Shown in pieces: positions 20,146 to 31,308 of a DNA stretch of 64,000 nt. The position numbers were made by a program, and so were the translations under genes. The notes under the pieces were generated by a model, which was not told where the DNA came from, ran no database searches, and worked only from the letters and a program-made list of their open reading frames with translations. Source of the DNA: Crocinitomicaceae bacterium (GTDB lineage: Bacteria; Bacteroidota; Bacteroidia; Flavobacteriales_D; Crocinitomicaceae); NCBI GenBank assembly GCA_024643725.1, contig JAHEMJ010000015.1:248001-312000 (forward strand), given 5' to 3'. Within the stretch, counting starts at the first letter, position 1. Each line of letters begins with the position of its first letter.

Positions 20146-20664
20146 ATGGCAGCTCAAATTGTAAATAGAGTAAAATCAGCAGATATCGAGTTAAAAGACA
20201 AACTCGTTGCTGTAAACCGTGTGACGAAAGTTACCAAAGGTGGTCGTACATTCAGTTTTTCAGCGATCGTTGTTGTTGGTGATGAACACGGTGTTGTAGG
20301 TCATGGACTTGGAAAAGCAAAAGAGGTAACAGAAGCGATTACAAAAGGAATCGACGATGCGAAAAAGAACTTAATTAAAGTTCCAATCCTTAGAGGAACT
20401 GTTCCTCATGCTCAAAAAGGAAAATTTGGTGGAGCGGAAGTATTTTTGAAACCAGCTACTGAAGGTACAGGAGTAATCGCCGGTGGTGCGATGCGTGCAG
20501 TATTGGAAAGCGTTGGTGTACATAACGTACTTGCAAAATCACAAGGTTCTTCTAACCCTCACAACGTAGTGAAAGCTACTATGGATGCACTTGCTAATAT
20601 GCGTGACGCCGTAGCTGTTGCTCGCCAAAGAGGTATTTCACTTGACAAAGTATTCAACGGTTAA
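20146..20664 (+). CDS. rpsE: 30S ribosomal protein S5 (uS5)
   Basis: A 172-residue S5 involved in translational accuracy and mRNA unwinding at the entry site. [20 protein letters not shown] and [14 protein letters not shown], then the [21 protein letters not shown] segment (residues about 109-128), identify it. Length is normal. Confidence 0.97.
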   Translation: MAAQIVNRVKSADIELKDKLVAVNRVTKVTKGGRTFSFSAIVVVGDEHGVVGHGLGKAKEVTEAITKGIDDAKKNLIKVPILRGTVPHAQKGKFGGAEVFLKPATEGTGVIAGGAMRAVLESVGVHNVLAKSQGSSNPHNVVKATMDALANMRDAVAVARQRGISLDKVFNG

Positions 20665-20674
20665 TATTTAGGAA

Positions 20675-20851
20675 ATGGACACGATTAAAATAAAACAAGT
20701 TAGAAGTGCGATTAAACGTCCAGCTGATCAAAAGGCAACGATTAAAGCTCTAGGTTTTCGCCGCTTGAACCAAGTTATTGAAAAAGAGGCAACACCTCAA
20801 ATTATGGGAATGGTGAATAAGGTGAAGCACCTCATTCAAGTAGTGGATTAA
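20675..20851 (+). CDS. rpmD: 50S ribosomal protein L30 (uL30)
   Basis: A 58-residue reading frame starting MDTIKIKQVRSAIKRP and ending KVKHLIQVVD. The core segment KATIKALGFRRLNQVIEKE contains the LG-x-R-x-N motif of L30, and the protein sits between rpsE and rplO exactly as expected. It is short but unambiguous from context and motif. Confidence 0.95.
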   Translation: MDTIKIKQVRSAIKRPADQKATIKALGFRRLNQVIEKEATPQIMGMVNKVKHLIQVVD

Positions 20852-20868
20852 TATTCAGTCGAAGAAAA

Positions 20869-21315
20869 ATGGAATTACATAAACTAACACCTGCTTCAGG
20901 TTCAGTAAAAAAAGTTAAACGCATCGCTCGTGGTCAGGGTTCTGGTCATGGTGGAACGTCAACACGTGGACACAAAGGAGCAAAGTCTCGTTCAGGTTAC
21001 AAAACTAAAATTGGTTTTGAAGGTGGACAAATGCCTTTGCAACGCCGTGTTCCTAAATTCGGTTTCAAAAACATCAACCGTGTAGAGTATAAAGCAATTA
21101 ATTTGGATATTATCGAAAATTTAGCAACTGTTAAAGGCATCGTTGAAATCACTCCAGAAGTATTGAAAGCTAACGGTTTATTATCTAACAATGAACTAGT
21201 TAAGGTTCTTGGTAGAGGTGAATTAAAATCGAAAGTAAGCATCTCCGCTAACGGGTTCTCATCTACTGCTATTGCAGCAATTGAAGCTCAAGGTGGTACA
21301 TGTAACAAAATCTAA
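20869..21315 (+). CDS. rplO: 50S ribosomal protein L15 (uL15)
   Basis: A 148-residue L15. The glycine- and arginine-rich N-terminal half is typical: RIARGQGSGHGGTSTRGHKG and GFEGGQMPLQRRVPKFGF. The globular C-terminal part carries KVLGRGELKSKVSISANGFS. It is followed by secY after 20 bases, a gap that holds a -7 box. Confidence 0.97.
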   Translation: MELHKLTPASGSVKKVKRIARGQGSGHGGTSTRGHKGAKSRSGYKTKIGFEGGQMPLQRRVPKFGFKNINRVEYKAINLDIIENLATVKGIVEITPEVLKANGLLSNNELVKVLGRGELKSKVSISANGFSSTAIAAIEAQGGTCNKI

Positions 21316-21316
21316 C

Positions 21317-21324
21317 TATCTTTG
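21317..21324 (+). promoter_or_regulatory. Internal -7 box directly upstream of secY
   Basis: TATCTTTG lies between the rplO stop (21315) and the secY ATG (21336). The 13-base string TATCTTTGCACCC is identical to that at the rpsL promoter. There is no TTG at 19-base spacing, so its strength is uncertain. Confidence 0.5.
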
Positions 21325-21335
21325 CACCCTCATAA

Positions 21336-22685
21336 ATGAAACGATTTATACAAAATATTCAAAACATTTGGAAGGTAGAAGAACTACGTAAGCGTATTCT
21401 TTTGACCTTAGGCCTCATACTTGTTTACAGAATCGGGTCATTTGTCATCATTCCAGGTGTCAACTACGAAGCGTTAACAACGAAAAGTAGCGATCAGAAT
21501 TTGTTAGAGACATTGTTATCTGTGTTCTCTGGTGGTGGATTCACTCATGCCTCTATTATGGCTTTAGGAATCATGCCTTACATCAGTGCATCGATCATTA
21601 TGCAATTATTAGGAATGGCTGTACCAGCTGTTCAGAAAATGCAGAATGAGGGAGAATCTGGTAGAAAACAGATTAACAATTACACGCGTATCTTAACGAT
21701 TATCATTTGTGCGCTTCAAGCACCAAGTTACTTGTCCTTGTACGTAGACCAAAAGCAAGCAATGCCTGCTGATGCCTCTACATTCTGGTGGACCCAAACC
21801 ATTCTTATCTTAATCGCAGGTTCTATGTTTGCCGTTTGGTTAGGTGAGCGTATCACTGAAAAAGGAATTGGAAATGGTGTATCCCTTTTGATTACGGTTG
21901 GAATCTTATCAAGACTTCCAGGTGCGTTCTTCGCTGAATTCGGTAAATCGATTGAAGCAGGAAACCTAATCCGTTTGGTATTAGAAGTGGTGATGTTCAT
22001 GTTGATCATTCTTGTAACGATTTTAATTGTACAAGGTGTTCGTCGCATTCCATTAAATACCGCGAAAAGAATCGCAGGTGCAAGAGCAACAGAGGATGTG
22101 AACGGAGCAAGAAACTACTTACCTATCAAGGTGAATGCAAGTGGTGTGATGCCAATCATCTTTGCGCAAGCAATTATGACCATTCCGATGATGATTTACT
22201 CAAGTGCAACTGGTGGTAAAGGTGAAGGTGGATTCTTACAACAAACATTGGGTGATCCTTATGGATTTAGCTACAATTTATTGTTGTGTATCCTAATCAT
22301 TGTCTTTACGTACTTCTACACAGCTATTATGATCAATCCAAGTAAAATTGCGGATGATTTAAAGAAAAGTGGTGGATTCGTTCCAGGTGTACGTCCAGGT
22401 GAAGAAACAGCTGAACACATTGACTCAGTAGTATCGCGCATCACGTTCCCAGGATCATTATTCTTGGCATTGATTGCGATTCTTCCTTCTATTGCAAAAT
22501 TAGCAGGAGTGAATGACGGTTTTGCCATGTTCTTTGGTGGAACATCCATTTTGATTATGGTTGGTGTCGTATTAGATACATTGCAACAAATTGAAACATA
22601 CCAATTGAATAGAAATATGGACACCCTTATGGACGGAACAAGAGTTAGAGGTCGTAGAGGTGCAAACGAATTTTCCGGAATGTAA
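21336..22685 (+). CDS. secY: Preprotein translocase subunit SecY
   Basis: A 449-residue membrane channel protein of the Sec translocon with about ten transmembrane helices. The hallmark segments are the plug-region [49 protein letters not shown] and the C-terminal cytoplasmic loop ending in RGRRG. Sec export feeds the periplasm, the outer membrane and T9SS cargo such as that encoded later in the window. No map (methionine aminopeptidase) gene lies between secY and infA, unlike in Bacteroides as I recall it. Confidence 0.97.
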   Translation: MKRFIQNIQNIWKVEELRKRILLTLGLILVYRIGSFVIIPGVNYEALTTKSSDQNLLETLLSVFSGGGFTHASIMALGIMPYISASIIMQLLGMAVPAVQKMQNEGESGRKQINNYTRILTIIICALQAPSYLSLYVDQKQAMPADASTFWWTQTILILIAGSMFAVWLGERITEKGIGNGVSLLITVGILSRLPGAFFAEFGKSIEAGNLIRLVLEVVMFMLIILVTILIVQGVRRIPLNTAKRIAGARATEDVNGARNYLPIKVNASGVMPIIFAQAIMTIPMMIYSSATGGKGEGGFLQQTLGDPYGFSYNLLLCILIIVFTYFYTAIMINPSKIADDLKKSGGFVPGVRPGEETAEHIDSVVSRITFPGSLFLALIAILPSIAKLAGVNDGFAMFFGGTSILIMVGVVLDTLQQIETYQLNRNMDTLMDGTRVRGRRGANEFSGM

Positions 22686-22689
22686 TATT

Positions 22690-22908
22690 ATGGCAAAACA
22701 ATCATCAATAGAACAAGATGGGACGATCCTCGAAGCATTGCCAAACGCAATGTTTAGAGTGGAGTTGGAAAATGGACATGTCTTAACAGCACATATTTCA
22801 GGGAAAATGAGAATGTTTTACATTAAAATTTTACCTGGAGACCGTGTGAAAGTAGAAATGTCACCATACGATTTATCAAAAGGAAGAATATCATTTAGAT
22901 ACAAATAA
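22690..22908 (+). CDS. infA: Translation initiation factor IF-1
   Basis: A 72-residue OB-fold protein; the ATG at 22690 gives the standard N-terminus [20 protein letters not shown]. The segment [20 protein letters not shown] and the ending GRISFRYK are diagnostic. An in-frame extension back to 22660 lies inside the secY coding region and is rejected. It is 4 bases downstream of the secY stop. Confidence 0.97.
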   Translation: MAKQSSIEQDGTILEALPNAMFRVELENGHVLTAHISGKMRMFYIKILPGDRVKVEMSPYDLSKGRISFRYK

Positions 22909-22920
22909 TAAATTGAAGAA

Positions 22921-23037
22921 ATGAAAGTCAGAGCATCAGTAAAAAAGAGAACTGCAGATTGCAAAATTGTTAAACGTAAAGGTAGAGTTTACGTGATTAA
23001 CAAAAAGAATCCGAAATTAAAACAACGTCAAGGTTAA
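22921..23037 (+). CDS. rpmJ: 50S ribosomal protein L36 (bL36), zinc-free form
   Basis: A 38-residue protein: [20 protein letters not shown] followed by a second half ending in KLKQRQG. It retains only one cysteine of the C-x2-C / C-x4-H zinc site, so this is the zinc-independent form common in this phylum. It sits in its standard position between infA and rpsM. Confidence 0.95.
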   Translation: MKVRASVKKRTADCKIVKRKGRVYVINKKNPKLKQRQG

Positions 23038-23047
23038 TTAGTAGAAT

Positions 23048-23422
23048 ATGGCACGTATTGCGGGTATAGATTTACCAAAAAACAAAAGAGGAGTAATTGG
23101 ATTAACGTATATCTACGGAATTGGTAGAAGCACATCCCAGAAAATCCTTCAAGACAATAGCATCGATGAGAACATCAAAGTTCAAGATTGGAACGATGAT
23201 CAACTTTCTGCTATTCGAAATGCGATTAATGAAATTAAAACGGAAGGACAATTGCGTTCTGAAGTTCAATTGAACATTAAACGTCTAATGGATATCGGAT
23301 GTACTCGCGGTATTCGTCACAGAGCTGGTTTACCATTACGTGGTCAACGTACTAAAAACAACTCTAGAACTAGAAAAGGTAAGAGAAAGACAGTTGCAAA
23401 CAAGAAAAAAGCAACTAAATAA
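23048..23422 (+). CDS. rpsM: 30S ribosomal protein S13 (uS13)
   Basis: A 124-residue S13 that bridges the subunits and contacts the P-site t[23 protein letters not shown] and [20 protein letters not shown], followed by [18 protein letters not shown], are textbook. It opens the alpha block. Confidence 0.98.
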   Translation: MARIAGIDLPKNKRGVIGLTYIYGIGRSTSQKILQDNSIDENIKVQDWNDDQLSAIRNAINEIKTEGQLRSEVQLNIKRLMDIGCTRGIRHRAGLPLRGQRTKNNSRTRKGKRKTVANKKKATK

Positions 23423-23434
23423 TAAATAGGTATC

Positions 23435-23821
23435 ATGGCAAAAACGAATCAAAAAAAGAAGAAGAACGTTAAAGTTGATGCTGCAGGTGAAGCACATATC
23501 CAAGCGAGCTTCAACAATGTAATCATCTCTTTGACGAACAACGCCGGACAAGTGATCTCTTGGTCATCTGCTGGTAAAATGGGCTTCAAAGGTTCTAAAA
23601 AGAACACGCCTTACGCTGCGCAAATCGCTGGTGAGGATGCATCGAAAGAAGCACACGACTTCGGACTACGTAGAGTGAAAGTTTATGTGAAAGGCCCAGG
23701 AGCAGGACGTGAGTCAGCTATCCGCGCGATCCATAACTCAGGAATTGAAGTAACAGAAATCGTTGACGTTACTCCACTTCCACACAACGGTTGTAGACCT
23801 CCAAAAAGAAGAAGAGTATAA
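23435..23821 (+). CDS. rpsK: 30S ribosomal protein S11 (uS11)
   Basis: A 128-residue S11 of the 30S platform. [20 protein letters not shown], then [20 protein letters not shown] and the C-terminal [18 protein letters not shown] identify it. The gap that follows (78 bases) is the longest within the operon and holds the structured element before rpsD. Confidence 0.98.
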   Translation: MAKTNQKKKKNVKVDAAGEAHIQASFNNVIISLTNNAGQVISWSSAGKMGFKGSKKNTPYAAQIAGEDASKEAHDFGLRRVKVYVKGPGAGRESAIRAIHNSGIEVTEIVDVTPLPHNGCRPPKRRRV

Positions 23822-23838
23822 TAGAATTATTAATCCAT

Positions 23839-23884
23839 ACGGGAAGAAAATCATCGAAGGAATGCCTTAATTCATGATTCCCGT
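23839..23884 (+). ncRNA. Probable cis-acting RNA leader of rpsD (S4 autoregulatory element)
   Basis: The 78-base rpsK-rpsD gap folds into a long imperfect hairpin. ACGGGA (23839-23844) pairs with TCCCGT (23879-23884), a 5-base bulge AGAAA follows on the 5' side, and then ATCAT (23850-23854) pairs with ATGAT (23874-23878). The apical part contains AAGG/CCTT closing an AATG loop (23857-23868). The start codon of rpsD is 16 bases downstream. S4 is a known autoregulator in several phyla, and leaders before rpsD have been proposed for Bacteroidota as I recall. Regulation here is inferred from position and structure only. Confidence 0.55.
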
Positions 23885-23899
23885 TTTAAAAACACAGAA

Positions 23900-24508
23900 A
23901 TGGCAAGATACACAGGTCCTAAATCCAAAATTGCGCGTCGTTTCCGCGACCCAATCTTTGGCCCAGACAAATCATTGGACAGAAGAAATTACGGTCCAGG
24001 ACAACACGGTCCCTCTAAAAGAAGAGGTGGCAAACAATCTGAATACGCTATTCAGTTGGGTGAAAAACAAAAAGCGAAATATACTTACGGTATCCTAGAG
24101 CGTCAGTTTGCGAACATGTTCGACAAAGCTTCTCGCATGAAAGGGATTACAGGTGAAAACTTACTTCAATTATGTGAAGCACGTTTAGATAACACTGTTT
24201 ACCGTTTGGGTATCTCCCCTAGCCGTCGTGGTGCACGTCAGTTAGTTTCTCACAAACACATCACAGTAAATGGTGAAGTAGTTAACATTCCTTCTTACAC
24301 ATTGCGTCCGGGTGACGTAGTAAGCGTTAGAGAGAAATCCAAATCATTGGAAGCGATTAACGACTCATTAACAGCAAGTAATAAAAAGTACGATTGGTTA
24401 GATTGGGATAACTCTTCCATGTCAGGAAAAATGTTAAACTTACCAGCTCGCGAAATGATTCCTGAGAACATTAAAGAGCAGTTGATCGTCGAATTATATT
24501 CTAAATAA
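23900..24508 (+). CDS. rpsD: 30S ribosomal protein S4 (uS4)
   Basis: A 202-residue S4, a primary 16S rRNA binder. It opens with [15 protein letters not shown], has [18 protein letters not shown], and carries the S4 RNA-binding domain with [20 protein letters not shown] and [10 protein letters not shown]. The N-terminal region lacks the four zinc cysteines, so this is the zinc-free form. It is preceded by a structured leader and followed by rpoA after 16 bases. Confidence 0.98.
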   Translation: MARYTGPKSKIARRFRDPIFGPDKSLDRRNYGPGQHGPSKRRGGKQSEYAIQLGEKQKAKYTYGILERQFANMFDKASRMKGITGENLLQLCEARLDNTVYRLGISPSRRGARQLVSHKHITVNGEVVNIPSYTLRPGDVVSVREKSKSLEAINDSLTASNKKYDWLDWDNSSMSGKMLNLPAREMIPENIKEQLIVELYSK

Positions 24509-24524
24509 ACCTAAGCGATAGAAA

Positions 24525-25517
24525 ATGGCAATATTGGATTTTCAAAAACCAGATAAGGTTATCATGCTCAACTCCGATGAATTCAACGGAGAGTTCGAAT
24601 TCCGTCCACTTGAACCTGGATATGGAATCACAGTAGGAAACTCCTTAAGAAGAATTCTACTTTCTTCGCTTGAAGGATTTGCTATTTCTTCTGTTAAAAT
24701 TCAAGGTGCAGACCACGAATTTTCAACATTAAAAGGTGTAGTTGAGGATATTACTGAAATCGTTTTGAATTTAAAACAAGTTCGTTTTAAACGTCAAATT
24801 GAAGGAACAGATACAGAAACTGTGATTGTTTCAATCGGAGGTCAAAATCAATTAACCGCTGGCGACATCGGTAAATTCACAAGCGCATTCCAAGTGTTAA
24901 ATCCTGATTTGGTGATTTGCAACATGGAGTCCTCAGTGAAAATTGAAATGGAATTGACGATCATCAAAGGTCGTGGATACGTTCCAGCTGAAGAGAACAA
25001 AACAGCAAATGCATCTTTCGGTACTATTTTTATCGATTCTATTTTTACTCCAATCGTAAACGTTCAATATACTATTGAAAACTACCGCGTGGAGCAAAAA
25101 ACGGATTACGAGAAATTGGTTTTCAATATCAAAACTGATGGATCTATTCATCCAAAAGAAGCGTTGAAAGAAGCTGCTAAAATTTTAATTCACCATTTCA
25201 TGTTGTTCTCTGATGAGCGCATTACATTGGATAGCGAAATTAAAGCGGAATCAGAAGAATTCGACGAAACTTCACTTCACATGCGTCAGTTGCTAAAAAC
25301 AAAATTGGTTGATATGGACTTGTCTGTTCGTGCCTTGAATTGTTTGAAAGCAGCAGATGTTGAAACGTTAGGCGACTTAGTTTCTTATGCTAAATCTGAT
25401 TTGTTGAAATTCAGAAACTTCGGTAAGAAGTCATTGACTGAATTGGAAGACTTAGTAGATAGCAAAGGATTGACTTTCGGTATGAACGTTGCGAAATATA
25501 AATTAGACAGAGATTAA
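24525..25517 (+). CDS. rpoA: DNA-directed RNA polymerase subunit alpha
   Basis: A 330-residue alpha subunit. The N-terminal assembly domain shows [20 protein letters not shown] and the [20 protein letters not shown] segment (residues about 65-80). The C-terminal DNA- and activator-binding domain carries [20 protein letters not shown] and [15 protein letters not shown]. The two are joined by an acidic linker around residues 240-252. It is placed between rpsD and rplQ as in nearly all bacteria. Confidence 0.98.
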   Translation: MAILDFQKPDKVIMLNSDEFNGEFEFRPLEPGYGITVGNSLRRILLSSLEGFAISSVKIQGADHEFSTLKGVVEDITEIVLNLKQVRFKRQIEGTDTETVIVSIGGQNQLTAGDIGKFTSAFQVLNPDLVICNMESSVKIEMELTIIKGRGYVPAEENKTANASFGTIFIDSIFTPIVNVQYTIENYRVEQKTDYEKLVFNIKTDGSIHPKEALKEAAKILIHHFMLFSDERITLDSEIKAESEEFDETSLHMRQLLKTKLVDMDLSVRALNCLKAADVETLGDLVSYAKSDLLKFRNFGKKSLTELEDLVDSKGLTFGMNVAKYKLDRD

Positions 25518-25528
25518 GAATTGCAGTC

Positions 25529-26143
25529 ATGAGACACGGAAATAAAATAAATCATTTAGGAAAGAAAACAGGCCACCGCAAAGCGATGCTTCAGAATATG
25601 GCTTGTTCATTAATCGAACACAAGCGTATTTCGACAACAATCGCGAAAGCTAAAACGTTACGCGTATTTGTTGAGCCGATTTTAACGAAAGCAAAAACAG
25701 ATTCTACTCACTCACGTCGTGTAGTATTCTCTTACCTTCAAAACAAAGAGATGGTAACTGAATTATTCCGTGAAGTAGCTCCGAAAATTGCTAACCGCGC
25801 TGGTGGATACACTCGTATTATTCGTACAGGTTACCGTTTAGGTGATAACGCAGAAATGTGTATGATCGAATTGGTTGACTTCAACGAATTATACAACAAC
25901 GATAGCGCGAAGAAAACAACTCGTCGTTCTCGTCGTGGTGGTGCGAAAAAAGATGAAACAGTTGCAGTTGAAGCAACAGAAACAGCAGTAGAAGAAGCTG
26001 TAGTTGTGGAAGAAACTAGCGCTGAAGCGGAAGCACCAGTAGCAGAAGTTGTAGAAGAAGTAACCGAAGAAGCTGCTCCAGAAGCAACAACTGACGAAGC
26101 TCCTGCAGCTGACGAAACAGAAAACAGCGAAGAAAACGCATAA
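25529..26143 (+). CDS. rplQ: 50S ribosomal protein L17 (bL17) with long acidic tail
   Basis: A 204-residue L17. Residues 1 to about 120 are the conserved core, from [20 protein letters not shown] to [19 protein letters not shown]. After a basic patch ([12 protein letters not shown]) the last roughly 65 residues are an alanine/glutamate-rich, low-complexity acidic tail. Tails of this kind are common on Bacteroidota L17 and are probably disordered; their role is not known to me. It is the last gene of the super-operon, followed 17 bases later by a strong terminator. Confidence 0.96.
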   Translation: MRHGNKINHLGKKTGHRKAMLQNMACSLIEHKRISTTIAKAKTLRVFVEPILTKAKTDSTHSRRVVFSYLQNKEMVTELFREVAPKIANRAGGYTRIIRTGYRLGDNAEMCMIELVDFNELYNNDSAKKTTRRSRRGGAKKDETVAVEATETAVEEAVVVEETSAEAEAPVAEVVEEVTEEAAPEATTDEAPAADETENSEENA

Positions 26144-26160
26144 TTGACACATTGTTAATA

Positions 26161-26190
26161 AAAAAAGGCGGATTTTATCCGCCTTTTTTT
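26161..26190 (+). terminator. Rho-independent terminator of the ribosomal super-operon
   Basis: GGCGGA (26167-26172) and TCCGCC (26178-26183) form a GC-rich stem around TTTTA, flanked by an A-run and a run of seven T. It separates rplQ from carA. Confidence 0.92.
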
Positions 26191-26222
26191 GTTTATAATA
26201 ACCGCATTTGGAGTAGAGTTTC

Positions 26223-26230
26223 TAATTTTG
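26223..26230 (+). promoter_or_regulatory. -7 box upstream of carA
   Basis: TAATTTTG matches TAnnTTTG, lies downstream of the rplQ terminator and ends 14 bases before the carA ATG. It implies independent transcription of carA-eno. Confidence 0.55.
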
Positions 26231-26244
26231 AACAAAATTTATTC

Positions 26245-28636
<2,392 letters not shown>

Positions 28637-28638
28637 AC

Positions 28639-29082
28639 TTGGCGCATCGCTTTAATCTTCGTGTTTACGCTTTGATTATCGATGAATCGAATCGCATTCT
28701 CGTTTCCGACGAATGTCGCTTTGGACACTTTTTCACGAAATTTCCAGGCGGAGGAATCGAAGCAAAAGAAGGAATAACAGATGCGTTAAAAAGAGAATTA
28801 CAAGAGGAGCTTGCGGCAGAAATGTTGGACTCCTCTTTTTTTTATGTCAATGATTTTCATCAAGTATCTGCTTTTGACAAAGAACATTCGCTCGTGGTCT
28901 TTTATTACAAAGTAACGATTGCTTCACCCCAACAATTCGGTATTGACTCCTACACGATTCCCTTTCAGGAAGAAACAGAAAAACAGCGTTGGGTTTCTTT
29001 GTATCAGCTACAAAAAAATGACCTGACCTTTCCGATCGATCAACTCGTTTTAGAAAAATTAAAAGCAGAGCTTATTTCTTGA
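28639..29082 (+). CDS. Nudix hydrolase
   Basis: A 147-residue Nudix-fold protein that would hydrolyse a nucleoside diphosphate linked to another group; the substrate is unknown. The Nudix box runs from Gly38 to about residue 60, with Glu44 and the helix RELQEE (52-57) intact. The usual glycine just after REUXEE is alanine (Ala59). No ATG is available before the fold begins, so a TTG start 2 bases after the eno stop is used. The 3' end overlaps the convergent dehydrogenase gene by 11 bases. Confidence 0.8.
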   Translation: MAHRFNLRVYALIIDESNRILVSDECRFGHFFTKFPGGGIEAKEGITDALKRELQEELAAEMLDSSFFYVNDFHQVSAFDKEHSLVVFYYKVTIASPQQFGIDSYTIPFQEETEKQRWVSLYQLQKNDLTFPIDQLVLEKLKAELIS

Positions 29083-29962
29083 AATTCGGAGCAACCACGA
29101 GTTCTTTCGTTCCGTGTGTCCATGAATAAAATCCTTCGCCAGATTTCACTCCTTTCTTACCAGCAGTAACCATGTTCACTAACAAAGGACATGGTGCATA
29201 TTTCGGATTGCCAAATCCGTCATGTAGCACTTCAAGGATCGCTAAACAAACATCCAATCCGATGAAATCTGCTAATTGCAATGGCCCCATTGGATGCGCC
29301 ATTCCCAATTTCATAACGGTGTCAATTTCTTCCACACCAGCAACCCCTTCAAATAAAGTATAAATCGCTTCATTGATCATTGGCATCAAAATGCGGTTTG
29401 CCACAAATCCAGGATAATCATTCACCTCAACTGGTACCTTTTTCAATTGACGTGAAGTTTCCATAATGGTATTTGTTACCTCATCTGAAGTAGAATATCC
29501 ACGGATAATTTCAACCAATTTCATGACCGGAACCGGATTCATGAAGTGCATACCAATTACTTTGTCCGCGCGATTCGTAACCGACGCAATTTTCGTAATC
29601 GATATGGAAGACGTATTTGTTGCCAAAATTACTTCCGGCGCTGTTACTTCATCTAACTCTTTAAAGATTTTTAATTTCAAATCAATGTTCTCCGTTGCTG
29701 CTTCAACGACCAACTCCACTCCTTTCACTCCTTCGGCGATGCTCGTGAACGTTTTTAGGTTCTGCAACGTTGCTGCTTTTTCCTCTGCTGTAATTGCTTC
29801 TTTTGCTACTTGACGATCTAAGTTCTTCTCAATCGTTGCAATGGCTTTGTCCAAGGCAGTTTGAGAAACATCAATTAAATGTACATGGTGATTAAATTGT
29901 GCAAAGACATGCGCAATTCCATTTCCCATTGTACCAGCTCCAATTACCGCAACATTTTTCAT
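29072..29962 (-). CDS. 3-hydroxybutyryl-CoA (3-hydroxyacyl-CoA) dehydrogenase
   Basis: A 296-residue NAD-dependent dehydrogenase. The dinucleotide-binding motif is VIGAGTMGNGIAHVFAQ at the N-terminus, and the family His motif is GMHFMNPVPVMKLVEII. The C-terminal dimerisation domain contains NDYPGFVANRILMPMINEA and GMAHPMGPLQLADFIGLD. The ATG at 29962 is preferred to an in-frame TTG 9 bases upstream. A minus-strand -7 box is 18 bases upstream. Roles in fatty-acid or polyhydroxybutyrate-type metabolism are both possible; hbd/paaH-like naming cannot be settled from sequence alone. It converges on the Nudix gene with an 11-base overlap. Confidence 0.93.
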   Translation of the reverse strand: MKNVAVIGAGTMGNGIAHVFAQFNHHVHLIDVSQTALDKAIATIEKNLDRQVAKEAITAEEKAATLQNLKTFTSIAEGVKGVELVVEAATENIDLKLKIFKELDEVTAPEVILATNTSSISITKIASVTNRADKVIGMHFMNPVPVMKLVEIIRGYSTSDEVTNTIMETSRQLKKVPVEVNDYPGFVANRILMPMINEAIYTLFEGVAGVEEIDTVMKLGMAHPMGPLQLADFIGLDVCLAILEVLHDGFGNPKYAPCPLLVNMVTAGKKGVKSGEGFYSWTHGTKELVVAPNFKK

Positions 29963-29980
29963 AAAAATCAATTTAGTTCA

Positions 29981-29988
29981 CAAATATA
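29981..29988 (-). promoter_or_regulatory. -7 box for the 3-hydroxyacyl-CoA dehydrogenase gene
   Basis: CAAATATA on the plus strand reads TATATTTG on the minus strand, matching TAnnTTTG, 18 bases from the ATG. It is 7 bases from the opposing -7 box of the flippase gene, so the two promoters are tightly divergent. Confidence 0.55.
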
Positions 29989-29995
29989 ATCATTG

Positions 29996-30003
29996 TATCT
30001 TTG
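29996..30003 (+). promoter_or_regulatory. -7 box for the flippase gene (near-leaderless)
   Basis: TATCTTTG matches TAnnTTTG and ends only 6 bases before the ATG at 30010. Transcription would therefore begin about 3 bases upstream of the start codon. Confidence 0.6.
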
Positions 30004-30009
30004 TTGAGA

Positions 30010-31308
30010 ATGGCTATTGAACGAATTCGTCAACTACTGGGATCTGATTTCTCCAAATCATTGAGTGTACTATTATCTGGTACCATCATTGCACAAGCAG
30101 TTGGCTATTTAATTGCGCCGATTCTTACGCGCTTATACTCCACAGCTGAGATGGGTGAATTGGGTCTTTACATGAGACTTACTGGATTCATTTCTGCCAT
30201 TGCAACCTTGCGCTACGAAGCAGCTCTGCCCTTGCCAAAATTAGATGGACACTCCTATTTATTGTACAGACTTTCTTATCGAATTTCGTTTATTGTTTTA
30301 ATGATTACCAGTCTTGTGTTTGTCTTCATGTGCGCCACGAATTTTGGAGGAAAGTTTGATTGGTGGTTTTACGCCTTAACCATTCTTGGAGCGGCAAGCA
30401 TCATCGTAGTGAACATAGGAACGAATTGGTCCGTTCGCGTTGGACAATACGGGATTATTTCCAGGCAGAAAATAACAAATTCAGCCATTTCCAATGCCTT
30501 GAGATGGGGATTTGCCTATTTGCATTTAAGTACATTTGGACTGATTCTCGCAACATTCATCGGACACATCCTATCCGCACTAGAATTTGCTTTCTCCTTC
30601 GGGAAAATTCATGAGAAATTTAACAAATTCATTTCGAAGAAAAAGACGGCTGTATTAATGCGCAACCACAAAGAATTTCCAACCATTAGTTTGCCGCATG
30701 TGTTTGTTGACAATGCAAGAGAAATGCTCATCGCCACCTTCATTTTTTCCTATTTTTCTGATTCCATTTATGGATCATATAATCACTCGTACACCATGCT
30801 GCGCTTACCCCTGACCTTAATCGGGGTTTCGCTGGGACAGGTCTTTTACAACCGTGCAAGTGAACTGCATCACCAAGGTAAATCGATGATGCCCATGATC
30901 AATAAAATGTTGATCGGAATTGCACTATTTTCTCTTATTCCTTTCGGTATTCTTTTCTTTTATGGGGAATTTCTTTTTGCCTTTGTGTTCGGGAAAGAAT
31001 GGGGACTCGCTGGCTCCTATTCCGAAACGATGTCCATTTGGCTCATGCTTAATTTTATCTTCTCCCCGATTTCAGCATTGCCGTTGATTCTTCGGAAACA
31101 AAAGGTGTTTTTCTTCATGGGAATTGTCAGTTCACTCATTTTAGTTATTCCATTTTGGTATTTCCCATGGCAATATGGACGCACTCCGGAAGTATTTCAT
31201 TTGTGCTTGCAAGTTGTTTCTTATGTTCAAGCCGCTTGGTTACTCGTGACCATCATCATTTTTTACACCTACGCATTGCGCGCATCTCAAGCGAAAATAC
31301 GATCGTAA
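30010..31308 (+). CDS. Polysaccharide flippase (Wzx/MATE-like, MOP superfamily)
   Basis: A 432-residue membrane protein with about 12 hydrophobic segments. The N-terminal stretch LSGTIIAQAVGYLIAPILTR with LYSTAEMGELGLYM is typical of polysaccharide exporters that flip lipid-linked oligosaccharides across the inner membrane. It is the first gene of a glycan locus. ATG 30010 is chosen because the upstream in-frame TTG lies inside the -7 box. The 3' end overlaps the opposing glycosyltransferase gene by 22 bases. The specific glycan is unknown. Confidence 0.85.
   Translation: MAIERIRQLLGSDFSKSLSVLLSGTIIAQAVGYLIAPILTRLYSTAEMGELGLYMRLTGFISAIATLRYEAALPLPKLDGHSYLLYRLSYRISFIVLMITSLVFVFMCATNFGGKFDWWFYALTILGAASIIVVNIGTNWSVRVGQYGIISRQKITNSAISNALRWGFAYLHLSTFGLILATFIGHILSALEFAFSFGKIHEKFNKFISKKKTAVLMRNHKEFPTISLPHVFVDNAREMLIATFIFSYFSDSIYGSYNHSYTMLRLPLTLIGVSLGQVFYNRASELHHQGKSMMPMINKMLIGIALFSLIPFGILFFYGEFLFAFVFGKEWGLAGSYSETMSIWLMLNFIFSPISALPLILRKQKVFFFMGIVSSLILVIPFWYFPWQYGRTPEVFHLCLQVVSYVQAAWLLVTIIIFYTYALRASQAKIRS

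Noticed and set aside
25889-26152. Long minus-strand open frame opposite the rplQ tail
   Set aside because: It is the antisense of the Ala/Glu-rich repeat codons and yields a Phe/Cys/Ser-rich low-complexity protein; a shadow frame.
26152-26244. Upstream in-frame extension of carA
   Set aside because: It would read through the rplQ terminator and the carA -7 box, and the CarA fold begins just after the ATG at 26245.
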